Source: Mycobacteroides franklinii
GTDB lineage: Bacteria > Actinomycetota > Actinomycetes > Mycobacteriales > Mycobacteriaceae
Direction of reading: 5' to 3'
NCBI RefSeq assembly: GCF_002013895.1
Contig: NZ_MAFQ01000003.1
Span: forward strand, 360,034-424,033
Length of the DNA: 64,000 bases
Positions within the stretch are counted from its first letter, which is position 1, and each line of letters begins with the position of its first letter. The translations under genes and the position numbers were made by a program. This document shows, in pieces, positions 1 to 8,506 of the stretch. The notes under the pieces were generated by a model, which saw only the letters and a list, made by a program, of their open reading frames with translations, was not told the DNA's origin and did no database searches.

Positions 1-405
1 GCCGCCGAGCCCCTGAAGAACAAGTACAGCGACGCCGAAAAGGTTCTCAAGGCCATCATGCTGCAGGCACAGGTGACGTCCAAGGGAGAGATCATCGCCT
101 CGGACGCGGTCGCACAGCAGAACGGCATCTACCAGGTCGTCGTCACCACCCGGCAGACCACCCGGAACGTGCAGAACCCGGAGCCGCGGGCGACCACCCT
201 GGTTCTGCAGATCACCGTCAAGAAGGACGGCGACGGATGGCAGGTCATGGACATCGGCCCCAAGAACGCCAGCTCCACCGGAACCATCATGCATCCCGGC
301 GACCAGAAGCTGATCCCTGAAGGTCCTGACGCACCTCCCGCCGCCCCCGGTAAGGCGCCCGCGTCGAGCCTCCCCCCGCTGCCCGTGCTTCCCGGTCAGA
401 AGTAG
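1..405 (+). CDS. Mce-associated protein, C-terminal part (5' end outside window)
   Basis: The reading frame is open from the first base, so only the last ~134 residues are present. The visible part has the layout of Mce-associated (Mas) proteins: a helical stretch, then a beta-rich domain ending in a strand with the motif KDGDGWQVMDIGPK, then a disordered Pro/Ala tail. Such proteins are encoded at the ends of mce operons and are thought to support Mce lipid transporters at the membrane. The membrane segment expected near the N-terminus lies outside the window. The next gene starts 3 bases after the stop, so both are probably co-transcribed. The family call rests on general resemblance only. 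Confidence 0.55.
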   Translation, partial: AAEPLKNKYSDAEKVLKAIMLQAQVTSKGEIIASDAVAQQNGIYQVVVTTRQTTRNVQNPEPRATTLVLQITVKKDGDGWQVMDIGPKNASSTGTIMHPGDQKLIPEGPDAPPAAPGKAPASSLPPLPVLPGQK

Positions 406-408
406 GCC

Positions 409-1218
409 ATGCCCTGCAGTATGCGTAGCTTGAGTGCGGGTGTGGCCGCGGCCGCCCTTGTGGTGTCGGCGCAGACGATCCACCCGCTGGCGGTGGCGCG
501 GGCGGCACTAGCCCCCTGCGCCAGCCGAACCACCATGATCGTCCCGGAAACTCCCATGGCGCACACGGATTGCCGTCTTACCGCAACGGACGGCACCGGG
601 ATCACCTTCGATGTCGTGTACTGGCGACCGCTCCCCGACAACAACGACGCCCCGGACTATCCGCCGTTGTCGGTGCGGGTCACCATCAAGGATGCCGCCG
701 GCAACAAATTGCAAGAGGTCAACGAGCTGCTCGAGGCATCGAGCCCCGCACCGGTCGGCCTGCAGGACATCGATGGGGATGGCCGGGACGAGATGATCAT
801 TCCGATGGCGACCCGCGTCATGAATGGTGCTGTGAACAGCCGCTTTTCGGTGTGGCGGGCAGAGAAGCAGACCACGCACTTCGAGCGGGTTCAAATGTTC
901 GGGCAGGCCATCTACCCCAGTGGGGATGGGTATGTGGTGGTCAACAGTGGCGCCTTCTCCAGCCGCGATCTTGATTTCTACCTACCCACCGCGGCCGGCT
1001 ACACCCAGATCGTCACCCTGACGATGACCACCGAAGAGGTCGACCCCAACACCCGCAAGGTCCTCACCGCAAGCTGCATGGTGCACAAGCAGTCCGGCCT
1101 GGGGGCCATCGATATGGACTGGCAGGACTCACCGGTGTTCTGCGACTCCCCTGCGGCCAAGGCGATTTGGCCGGACGCCGAGCGGGTGGAGACCAACCGC
1201 CGCGTGCAGGGCCGCTAA
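409..1218 (+). CDS. Exported hypothetical protein with a DxDxDGxDE motif
   Basis: A 269-residue protein. Its N-terminus has a hydrophobic segment (about residues 8-32) that fits a Sec signal. Near residue 124 it carries DIDGDGRDE, the calcium-loop motif of FG-GAP/VCBS and EF-hand-like repeats, here as a single copy. Four cysteines in the mature part could form disulfides outside the cytoplasm. It begins 3 bases after the Mce-associated gene and is probably its operon partner. Its last bases overlap the stop of the convergent SRPBCC gene. Function unknown. Confidence 0.65.
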   Translation: MPCSMRSLSAGVAAAALVVSAQTIHPLAVARAALAPCASRTTMIVPETPMAHTDCRLTATDGTGITFDVVYWRPLPDNNDAPDYPPLSVRVTIKDAAGNKLQEVNELLEASSPAPVGLQDIDGDGRDEMIIPMATRVMNGAVNSRFSVWRAEKQTTHFERVQMFGQAIYPSGDGYVVVNSGAFSSRDLDFYLPTAAGYTQIVTLTMTTEEVDPNTRKVLTASCMVHKQSGLGAIDMDWQDSPVFCDSPAAKAIWPDAERVETNRRVQGR

Positions 1219-1763
1219 CGCACCTCCGGTAGGTGGCTCGCGCCGTCGAGAAGTTCGATCAGGGATCGCAGGCCCGGGCGCAATCCCCAGGTGAAGACCA
1301 CACACAGCAGAGGTTGCAGCCACCGCAAAGGAAGCCATGAAACGAAACGCGGGGTTATCGCGACGGTCCACTCCAGCATGCAACCATCCGGAACACTGGT
1401 GAACACGTAGTCCTCTGCCCACAGTTTCAGCAGCGGCCAGGTGCCCGCCACCGCGGCGTAGGTGATGCGATGCGGTGGTTCGTAACGCCAGAATCTCTCC
1501 CGCTGGATCCACAGAAACCGCCAGGGAGCCGAGACCGTACCCATCTCTCGCTCCATGCCCACGCGGCGGCCCGGTTCGTCGTATCGCACGCCGCAACCGA
1601 ACGGGAGCCACGACCACGCATGGTCGCTGTCCAGTGCGGCCCATACCTGGCCGATGGGTACGGAGAAGGTGTGGGATGTTCGCAACACGATGGCCGCTGA
1701 CTCGAACGCAGAATCGTCCGCCATCGGAACCCGGCACTGGGGCGCGAGCATCGGCCAGCTCAC
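1215..1763 (-). CDS. SRPBCC (START/polyketide cyclase-like) protein
   Basis: Up to 182 residues. The pattern of an opening strand (SHTFSVPIGQVWAAL), a central run of aromatic-rich strands and a long C-terminal helix is typical of SRPBCC ligand-binding proteins, which hold hydrophobic molecules in a deep cavity. It is the last gene of the monooxygenase operon: its GTG starts 2 bases after the stop of the upstream FMO. In-frame ATGs at residues 5 and 14 are alternatives, and no clear ribosome binding site settles the matter. It probably binds a lipid-like intermediate of this pathway (inference). Confidence 0.65.
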   Translation of the reverse strand: MSWPMLAPQCRVPMADDSAFESAAIVLRTSHTFSVPIGQVWAALDSDHAWSWLPFGCGVRYDEPGRRVGMEREMGTVSAPWRFLWIQRERFWRYEPPHRITYAAVAGTWPLLKLWAEDYVFTSVPDGCMLEWTVAITPRFVSWLPLRWLQPLLCVVFTWGLRPGLRSLIELLDGASHLPEVR

Positions 1764-1765
1764 CG

Positions 1766-3337
1766 TCAGACCGTGGCCTGCGAATGATCCACGACCGCAC
1801 CACAGTCGGCATCAACACTGCGCTGCCCGTACGCATAGTCCTCGGCCGGGAAGTGTCTCGCCGCCCGGCGCGCCTGCAGGGTTGTCGTCGGGCGCAACAA
1901 CGGAGCATCGTCATCGGCGTTCTTCCAGTAAGAACGCACTCCCCGGTTGAGCTCGGTGAAGTAGTACTTCAAGTTCCTGCCGTTGCGCAACATGCTCTGG
2001 TGGAAGCGGTCCAGTGCTTCTTGCCGTACTTCCATGCGCGTGGCGCGCCGCTCATCCGCCAACGAGATAGCGCGCACGATGTGCGTGACCGCAGTGTCGG
2101 CGAGCCCGTGCCATCCGCCGTTGCCGGTCCACGAGTACGGACCGACGATGATCCAGCGATTCGGGAACCCCGTGATCGAGACACTTTCGTAGGCCTGCAT
2201 GCCGTGGGTGTTGAAAAAGTCCCCGAGGTCACGTCCGCTGGCTCCGGTGACCCGCCCTCGCTTGTAGGAGGCGGGCTCTGAGAACAGCTCGAAACCCGTG
2301 GCAGTAATAAGGAAATCTGCCTCGTGAACTGTGCCGTCGGCGGTACGCACTCCCTCCGGCACCACTTCCTCGATGGGCGTGGTCACCAGGGAGCAGTGCG
2401 GCTTGTTGAAGACCCGTGGGAAGTCGGAGTTGAGGGTGGGCCGATTGCCGAACGGGCCGAAAGACGGGAGCAGCTCACGGGCCACCTCCGGATCGCGCAC
2501 CACCGCACGCAAGTATGCGCCGTACAGTGCACGGCCCGCTCTATCGAAGGCCCGCATCAACGGTCGCATGACGGCGCCGGGGGTGTGGATCATGAACCAC
2601 AAGCCCAGGCTGCCGCCCACCAACGCGCCCCACTCGATCACCGAGAACAATCCCGGGATGCGCAGTGCCCATTGGGCTATCACGGGGATCCGGAAATCGG
2701 GTTTGGGGATGCAATACACGGGTGTGCGTTGGAACACCGTCAGCGATTGGGTGTCCTGCGCTATCGCGCCACACAACTGAACGCCGGTGGCCCCGGTGCC
2801 GATGACCGCCACTCGCTTGCCGCGCACGTCATGTTCCGGGAGCCACTGCACCGGCGTCACCCGAGTGCCTGCGAAGCTGTCCAGCCCCTCGATAGCGGGC
2901 TTCTTCGGGTCAAAGAACGGGCCGATCGCCGAAATCACGAACCGCGCGGTAATCACCGCACCATCCGCGAGATTCAGCCGCCAGCAATGGTTTTCCTCAT
3001 CCCATTCCTCGTTGCGCACCTCGACACCGAACCGGAAGTGCGGCCGCAGACGGAAACTCTCGGCAACCCGCTGGTGGTAGGCCTGCACCTCGGCGCCGGG
3101 AGCGAATACGCGGGACCACTGCGGGTTGCGCAAGAACGGGAACTGGTAGATCACCGACGGGATGTCCACTGCGATACCCGGATACACGTTGTCACGCCAG
3201 GTGCCACCCAGGTCGGCAGCCCGATCGATGATCACGAAATCCTCGATACCCGCCTGCTGCAGACGCACGCCGGCGCATAGACCGCCGATACCCGCGCCGA
3301 TCACGACAACGTGGTGATCGGGAGTTGATCTGGTCAT
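1766..3337 (-). CDS. Flavin-containing monooxygenase, Baeyer-Villiger type
   Basis: 523 residues, the normal length for single-chain FAD/NADPH monooxygenases. The FAD-binding Rossmann motif VVVIGAGIGGL is at residues 10-20, followed by [12 protein letters not shown], and the NADPH motif VAVIGTGATG lies near 175. An ATGFELF segment near 345 is the typical second-half motif. The Baeyer-Villiger fingerprint FxGxxxHxxxW is present as FAGTRVTPVQW, with Thr in place of His, so the exact reaction is uncertain. A ribosome binding site (GAGGAG, 6 bases before ATG) supports the start. It lies 242 bases downstream of a second FMO gene on the same strand. Confidence 0.9.
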   Translation of the reverse strand: MTRSTPDHHVVVIGAGIGGLCAGVRLQQAGIEDFVIIDRAADLGGTWRDNVYPGIAVDIPSVIYQFPFLRNPQWSRVFAPGAEVQAYHQRVAESFRLRPHFRFGVEVRNEEWDEENHCWRLNLADGAVITARFVISAIGPFFDPKKPAIEGLDSFAGTRVTPVQWLPEHDVRGKRVAVIGTGATGVQLCGAIAQDTQSLTVFQRTPVYCIPKPDFRIPVIAQWALRIPGLFSVIEWGALVGGSLGLWFMIHTPGAVMRPLMRAFDRAGRALYGAYLRAVVRDPEVARELLPSFGPFGNRPTLNSDFPRVFNKPHCSLVTTPIEEVVPEGVRTADGTVHEADFLITATGFELFSEPASYKRGRVTGASGRDLGDFFNTHGMQAYESVSITGFPNRWIIVGPYSWTGNGGWHGLADTAVTHIVRAISLADERRATRMEVRQEALDRFHQSMLRNGRNLKYYFTELNRGVRSYWKNADDDAPLLRPTTTLQARRAARHFPAEDYAYGQRSVDADCGAVVDHSQATV

Positions 3338-3579
3338 GGGAGCTCCTCATTCGAAGTACCGGAAGGACAACTGGTTGATGTTTCAGGCGATGGCGGCAAC
3401 CATCGGTGCATGGAGAAACCGGTAGTACGCCAACGGCGACCGAACGGAATCCTTACGGGAATCCGGGCGAGGATCACTCTGCCTCCCACGAGGCCAACCA
3501 GCTCGCTGCGGGGCGCCGCTTCGATACAAGTAGGCCCACCATTCAACGTATCGCCATCTTGCTTCTTCAGCATGTTCAG

Positions 3580-5130
3580 CTAGTTCGACTGCGCGGCAGT
3601 GGTTTCCGCCAGCCGCGGGCCATCACCCGGACCTGGTAGCCGATCAAAGCGGAAGTCGTCCAACGGGAAGCGTTTACTGGCTCGCGTCGACTGATACGCC
3701 GTGGTGGGACGCAAGAACGAAAAGTCGCCATGCCGGTCGATGTAGTAGGAGTTGGCGTTGACACACGCCCGACCGTGCATCAGCGTCGACTCCGCCTTGG
3801 GCGCGATGAATTCGAAGAATCTGTTGTTGGCTTCTTCGGTCACCGCGATGGCTGTGGCGCCCCGTCTGTGTGCCTCGGCGATGATCCGCACCGCGATACG
3901 CGTCGCGTTCTCCACCATGACGTGCCACGAGCTGCCGCTCCACGCGAACGGCCCGAACACCATGAACGTGTTAGGTAGCTGGGGCATCGTGACACCCTCG
4001 TAGGCCCGGGCACGATTGTGTTCATAGTAGTCGGCGAGGTCGAATCCATTGCGTCCCTTGACGGGGCGGGCGCGATACACCTCGGGGCTTTGCGACATCT
4101 CGAACCCTGTCGCGAGCACCAGTACGTCGATGTCGCGACGCACACCGTTCTTCGTGACAATGCCCGTCGGGGTGATCTCGGCGATCGGATCGGTCACCAG
4201 ATCCACATGCGGTTGGGTGAAGGTGCGGTAGTAGATGTTCGAGACGCTCGGGCGCTTGCACCCGAATCCATACTCCGGTGTCAGTTTCCTGCGCAGCTCC
4301 CGGTCGCGGACCTGGCTGAAAAGGAATGCGCGGCATGCCCAATTCGGTATGAGCGTGATCGGAGCAATCTGCTTGCCATACACGGTGATCGCCACCAGGC
4401 CAACCTCCACCGCCGCCGCCGCGATCCCCCGGATCAACGACTGCAAGCCGGGAACATACTGCAGCGCCCAGCGCGCGATGCGCGGTATCGGAAAATCGGG
4501 TTTGGCGAAGACCCAGATGGCACGGCGCTGATAAACGTCCAGGCGCGATGCCATCCGCGCCATTTGGGGAATGAGCTGCACCGACGTAGCACCCGTTCCG
4601 ATCACGGCGATCCGCTTGCCCGCCAGATCGTAGCCATGATCCCAGTTCTGGGTCTGAATGACCTTGCCGCCAAACGATTCCAGGCCGGCAATATCGGGCA
4701 CCTTCGGCTCGACGAAGGCACCGACTGCGGTGATAACGAACCGAGAGGTGATCACGCGGCCGTCGGCCAGACTCAAGAGCCACAGGTGGTTGTCCTCATC
4801 CCACACCCGTTCCATGACCTCATGACCCAACCGGAGGTGGTCGTTCAGCCGGTACTGATCCACCAAGCCGGCGATGTACTGCTGCACCTCGCGCCCCTTG
4901 GGGAAGGTGCGAGACCAATTGGGATTCTTCGCAAAGGAGAACTGATACACAATCCCGGGAACATCCACGGCGACATCGGGGTAGTGGTTGTTGTACCAGG
5001 TGCCGCCGATTCCCGCGGAGCGCTCGAGGATGACGAAGTCGGTCAGGCCGGCACGCTTGAGTCCTATGGCGGCGCCAAGTCCACCGATGCCCGCGCCGAT
5101 AATGACGATCTCGTGTTCGGGGTTGCTCAT
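3580..5130 (-). CDS. Flavin-containing monooxygenase, Baeyer-Villiger type
   Basis: 516 residues. FAD motif IVIIGAGIGGLG at residues 8-19, GIGGTWYNNHYPD near 41, NADPH motif IAVIGTGATS near 175, and LATGFEMSQ in the second half. The Baeyer-Villiger fingerprint reads FGGKVIQTQNW, with Gln where the family has His. Its ATG overlaps the TGA of the upstream SDR gene by 4 bases, so translation is coupled. Together with the hydrolase, SDR and second FMO it probably acts on a lipid or ketone substrate by successive oxidation and ester cleavage (inference from operon content). Confidence 0.9.
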   Translation of the reverse strand: MSNPEHEIVIIGAGIGGLGAAIGLKRAGLTDFVILERSAGIGGTWYNNHYPDVAVDVPGIVYQFSFAKNPNWSRTFPKGREVQQYIAGLVDQYRLNDHLRLGHEVMERVWDEDNHLWLLSLADGRVITSRFVITAVGAFVEPKVPDIAGLESFGGKVIQTQNWDHGYDLAGKRIAVIGTGATSVQLIPQMARMASRLDVYQRRAIWVFAKPDFPIPRIARWALQYVPGLQSLIRGIAAAAVEVGLVAITVYGKQIAPITLIPNWACRAFLFSQVRDRELRRKLTPEYGFGCKRPSVSNIYYRTFTQPHVDLVTDPIAEITPTGIVTKNGVRRDIDVLVLATGFEMSQSPEVYRARPVKGRNGFDLADYYEHNRARAYEGVTMPQLPNTFMVFGPFAWSGSSWHVMVENATRIAVRIIAEAHRRGATAIAVTEEANNRFFEFIAPKAESTLMHGRACVNANSYYIDRHGDFSFLRPTTAYQSTRASKRFPLDDFRFDRLPGPGDGPRLAETTAAQSN

Positions 5131-5984
5131 AGGGCCGCCCCGGCCTGCCGGTTGATGCGGCCGTCGTACTCACTGCGGGCTCGCCGATCCACCGGTCCAA
5201 CGGTTCTGTCGGCGTTCACAACTCGCCTGCCCAGCAGCCATAACCACTCGGGAACCAGGTGCTGCAGCCGAAGCGCTAGGACCGTACCCCTCGGGGAACC
5301 GACCACTGCAGGCCGGTTGCGCACGGTCCTGACCGCGTCGCGCGCCACCCAGCCGGGCGGAATGATCCCCAGCTTCTCCCACCATGTGAAGGGGATCCCG
5401 TCCACGAGCTGGGTGCGAACAGCCGATGGCATCACCGTCGAGATGGTCACGCCAGTGCCGGCGAGCTCCTCGCGGGCGCTGCGGGCGAATCCGGTGGCGG
5501 CGTGCTTCGACGCGACGTAGCTCGCCAGTCCGGGCGAGTGAATAGCGCCCGCCGCCGACGTCACGTTGATGAAATGCCCTCTGCCCCGGCCGATCATCCG
5601 TGGCGCCAGCACCTGGAAGGAGATGTAGTGGCTCCAGAAGTTGACGCGCATCGTAGCCTCCGCCACCCCGCGGGACTCTTCCAGCAGCGGGCCCACGGGC
5701 ATGATCCCGGCATTGTTCACCACGATGTCGATGGGTCCGATGGAGTCCTCGATCTCGTCCACCACCCGCAGGTACTCGTCGAATTCGGTCACGTCCAGCA
5801 CGAAACCTCGCGCACCCGAACCGACCTCACGTGCCGCGTCGGTGGCGGCAGCTTCGTCGAGGTCGGCGATGACCACTCGTGCACCCATGCCCGCCAATCG
5901 GTGGGCGATGGCCAGGCCGATTCCGCGGGCTCCACCCGTGACCAACGCGACGGCACCATCCATCTGAATCTCGGTGAACTTCAT
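5127..5984 (-). CDS. Short-chain dehydrogenase/reductase (SDR)
   Basis: 285 residues from the ATG at 5984. The cofactor motif TGGARGIG is at about residues 15-22, NNAG near 90, and the catalytic Tyr and Lys appear as YVASK near 161. The reading frame stays open upstream, but the ATG chosen overlaps the stop of the alpha/beta hydrolase gene (ATGA), which is the repeated arrangement in this operon. The C-terminal extension after the catalytic core resembles mycobacterial SDRs found next to mymA-type FMOs. It probably interconverts an alcohol and a ketone for the adjacent monooxygenase. Confidence 0.88.
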   Translation of the reverse strand: MKFTEIQMDGAVALVTGGARGIGLAIAHRLAGMGARVVIADLDEAAATDAAREVGSGARGFVLDVTEFDEYLRVVDEIEDSIGPIDIVVNNAGIMPVGPLLEESRGVAEATMRVNFWSHYISFQVLAPRMIGRGRGHFINVTSAAGAIHSPGLASYVASKHAATGFARSAREELAGTGVTISTVMPSAVRTQLVDGIPFTWWEKLGIIPPGWVARDAVRTVRNRPAVVGSPRGTVLALRLQHLVPEWLWLLGRRVVNADRTVGPVDRRARSEYDGRINRQAGAAL

Positions 5985-6982
5985 GCCGCCTGCCGTCCCA
6001 CATGAGCCTTGACGAATGCCGAGATCTCCGCGACAGCGGCCCTCGCATCGGCGAGTACATCCGCGGCGATCTGGAAAACGTGCACCTGATTCCTCCATAT
6101 CTGTAGTTCGACGGGTACACCCGCCTCGGCCATCCGAGTGGCGGCGAATTCGCTATCGGGGCGCAGGATCTCGTCGCTGCCCACCTGAAAAAGTGTCGGC
6201 GGCAGGCACTCCAACGTGGGAAGGCAACCTTCGACGAAGCTGTCGAGAACCTCAAGCCCTGCGGTGGTCGTCTCGGCGGACAACATGAGGCGTTCCATGG
6301 CGATCAGTGCCGCTTCCGGGAACAGTGGGTCGTTGGATTGCGTGGCCAGGACCAGCTTGCCCGCCGGGTCACGTTGAACCAGTGGGGATATGCACACCAG
6401 CGCACCCGGCGAGCCGTAGCCGCGACGCTGTGCGATCAGGCTCGTGACCAGGCCCAGGAAGCCGCCGGCGGAATCTCCGGCGATGGCGATCTCCGAGGGC
6501 TGATAACCCATCTCGATGAGCTGCCGAAATCCGTCGAGGGCGTCCTCGACGGCTGCGGAGACAGGGTGCTCGGGCAACTTGCGGTAGTTGACGGCAAGGG
6601 ACGTGACGCCGGCACCCGTGACGATGCGCGAGACCAGCCTGCGGTGCGAGTTCAGGCCGCCGACGACAAACGCGCCGCCGTGCAGGTACAGCAGCGCGCC
6701 ATACGACGGGCCATCGCCGCATGACATGAGTTCCGCCTCGCAATGGGCAAGCCGCACCGGGGTACGGTGCACTCCCCGCACCGGCCTCAGCACGACGGCT
6801 GCCAGGTCAACGACTCGGTACGGCCATGGCAGATGAGGGAAACGCGCCCACAGCGCAATCACCGGGTAGGCGACGGCACGGATGGCCCATCGCCCCAATC
6901 GCAAGAGAACCGTCAGCGAGCCCCGTTCGGAGCGCACGAGCTCCACGCGTTCGGGATGCAGCGGCACCACGTTGGCCGTCAT
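5981..6982 (-). CDS. Alpha/beta hydrolase fold-3 (HSL/LipH-type) esterase
   Basis: 333 residues. The oxyanion-hole motif HGGAF lies near residue 101, the nucleophile motif GDSAGG near 169, the acid in GSDEI near 272, and the His in QVHVFQ near 302, so the catalytic triad is complete. An AGGAG-type ribosome binding site precedes the ATG. It is the first gene of the SDR/FMO operon. It resembles the hydrolase part of the fusion protein at 15401-17425, which suggests the two clusters are paralogous. Likely role: hydrolysis of the ester made by Baeyer-Villiger oxidation (inference). Confidence 0.88.
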   Translation of the reverse strand: MTANVVPLHPERVELVRSERGSLTVLLRLGRWAIRAVAYPVIALWARFPHLPWPYRVVDLAAVVLRPVRGVHRTPVRLAHCEAELMSCGDGPSYGALLYLHGGAFVVGGLNSHRRLVSRIVTGAGVTSLAVNYRKLPEHPVSAAVEDALDGFRQLIEMGYQPSEIAIAGDSAGGFLGLVTSLIAQRRGYGSPGALVCISPLVQRDPAGKLVLATQSNDPLFPEAALIAMERLMLSAETTTAGLEVLDSFVEGCLPTLECLPPTLFQVGSDEILRPDSEFAATRMAEAGVPVELQIWRNQVHVFQIAADVLADARAAVAEISAFVKAHVGRQAA

Positions 6983-7008
6983 CGGCGCTCCTCGATGGTT
7001 TCGAAAAC

Positions 7009-7060
7009 AAACAGGTGTTTAACAGACTGACATGCCATTCATAAAAATACAAGATGGCAT
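7009..7060. promoter_or_regulatory. Inverted repeats between AarF-type gene and hydrolase operon
   Basis: Two dyads lie in the ~100-base gap. AAACA-GG-TGTTT at 7009-7020 sits 27-38 bases before the hydrolase ATG and could be an operator for the operon. ATGCCAT-N15-ATGGCAT at 7032-7060 encloses an A/T-rich loop and could be an operator or a terminator for the upstream kinase-like gene. No regulator is assigned. Confidence 0.4.
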
Positions 7061-7083
7061 TCCCGCCACCACCGAGGCGGCTG

Positions 7084-8433
7084 TTATTGCTGTTGAGACC
7101 AGATTTCGATGCCCTCACCCATGGGTGTGGCGGCATCGGCGAGGCCGAGGTACTCGCGCGCAATCGCCGACCAGGGCGCCTCGGCGCCGAGCTTGCCGAG
7201 CAGTGCCGCCACGCACATCTCCGTGCGCCGCGCCATCGCGTGCGTCTCCACCAACCGCTGGTGGCGGATGCCGTCGTAGAACTTGGACGAGGGCAGCACC
7301 GCGTCGGCGACCGAGCGACGGGCGATATCCGGGGTCATCCGCAGGCTCCCGTCCCCGAGATGCCAGCTACTGACCGCGCGGATGTACTCGGTGGCAGCGC
7401 TTCGTTCCATGGCCGCCGGGTCAGCCAGGAATCCCGCAGCCACAGCGAGTTCGAACGCCTCATCGTCATCTCCGGTGAGCAGCGCCCGGAACACCTTGCG
7501 CTGAACCTCGGCGTCCTCGGGGTCCATATCCATGCACAGCCCGAAGTCCACGAAACCGACCCGGCCGTCGGGAAGCAGCATGATGTTGCCGGGATGCGGG
7601 TCGGCACAAAAGAATCCCGTCCGGTACATCTCACCGCAGTAGAAGCGGTAGATCGCCTCCCCCACTCGGTCCCGCACCGGCTGATCCTCGCCGCCGAGAC
7701 TGTCGAAGGGCGCACCGTCGAGGTACTCGGTCACCAGGACCTGTTCGGTGCACAGTTCTGCAATCGGTTCCGGGATACGCCATGCGGGGTGCCCGCGAAA
7801 TGCGTCGAAAATCCGCTGATGATGCGCCAGTTCGGTGCGATAGTCGACTTCCTTGATCATCTGCCGCTGCACCTCCGCCACAATGGCCTGAGTGTTGCTC
7901 GCCGGCATCTTCTTGGCTGCCAGCTTGGTGACCAGTTGCAGATTCTTCAGATCCGCGCGGACCTTGGACGCGATATCCGGGTACTGGATCTTGATCGCGA
8001 CTGTCCGCCCGTCGTCAAGACGGCCGCGGTACACCTGCCCGATCGAGGCCGAGGCGATGGCGCCTGCATCGACGCTCACGATCCTGGCCCGCAGATTGCC
8101 CAACGCACGCTCCAGCGCCGTGTGCATCGTCGCGTCGGGAACCCTTGGCGCATTGTCGAATAGCGGCGCGAGCCGGGCGGTGAACTCATCCCTGGCCGAT
8201 GCGGAGGTGATGCCCACATCCACCACCGACAGCAGCTGCCCCAGTTTCTGTGCGGCACCCTTCATCGAGCCCGCGACGGCCACAAGGTCGTCGGCGAACC
8301 GCAAGATATCGGCGTCGCGCCGGGCGGCCACATCCGCGGCGACCGGCTTGATCGCCGTCGTTATCGCCGAGCGAACGGCATGGCCGGCAACAACCTTCCC
8401 CAGCGCCGCCGCCCTCTTCGCGCGCAGCGGCAC
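7084..8433 (-). CDS. ABC1/AarF-type (UbiB-like) atypical kinase
   Basis: 449 residues. Hallmarks of the family are all visible: the KxGQ motif in AQKLGQLLS near residue 62, the A-rich loop in SIGQVYRG near 132, the lysine in VAIKIQYP near 146, the catalytic ADPHPGN near 283 and the metal-binding VDFG near 301. Family members are ATP-binding proteins linked to lipid or quinone metabolism; mycobacterial roles are poorly defined. A GTG start is used here. An AAGGAG sequence about 45 bases upstream (near 8480) raises the possibility of a longer N-terminus. Confidence 0.85.
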   Translation of the reverse strand: MPLRAKRAAALGKVVAGHAVRSAITTAIKPVAADVAARRDADILRFADDLVAVAGSMKGAAQKLGQLLSVVDVGITSASARDEFTARLAPLFDNAPRVPDATMHTALERALGNLRARIVSVDAGAIASASIGQVYRGRLDDGRTVAIKIQYPDIASKVRADLKNLQLVTKLAAKKMPASNTQAIVAEVQRQMIKEVDYRTELAHHQRIFDAFRGHPAWRIPEPIAELCTEQVLVTEYLDGAPFDSLGGEDQPVRDRVGEAIYRFYCGEMYRTGFFCADPHPGNIMLLPDGRVGFVDFGLCMDMDPEDAEVQRKVFRALLTGDDDEAFELAVAAGFLADPAAMERSAATEYIRAVSSWHLGDGSLRMTPDIARRSVADAVLPSSKFYDGIRHQRLVETHAMARRTEMCVAALLGKLGAEAPWSAIAREYLGLADAATPMGEGIEIWSQQQ

Positions 8434-8506
8434 GCCCGTTCGAGTCTCGTTGACTTCGTTGTCAACTGGTTCGCCGATGGGTGTGCTCCTTCGTTCCCGT
8501 GCCGAC

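Noticed and set aside
3338..3573. 79-residue minus-strand frame between the two FMO genes
   Set aside because: No ribosome binding site, no recognisable motif and atypical composition; the gap is better read as non-coding.
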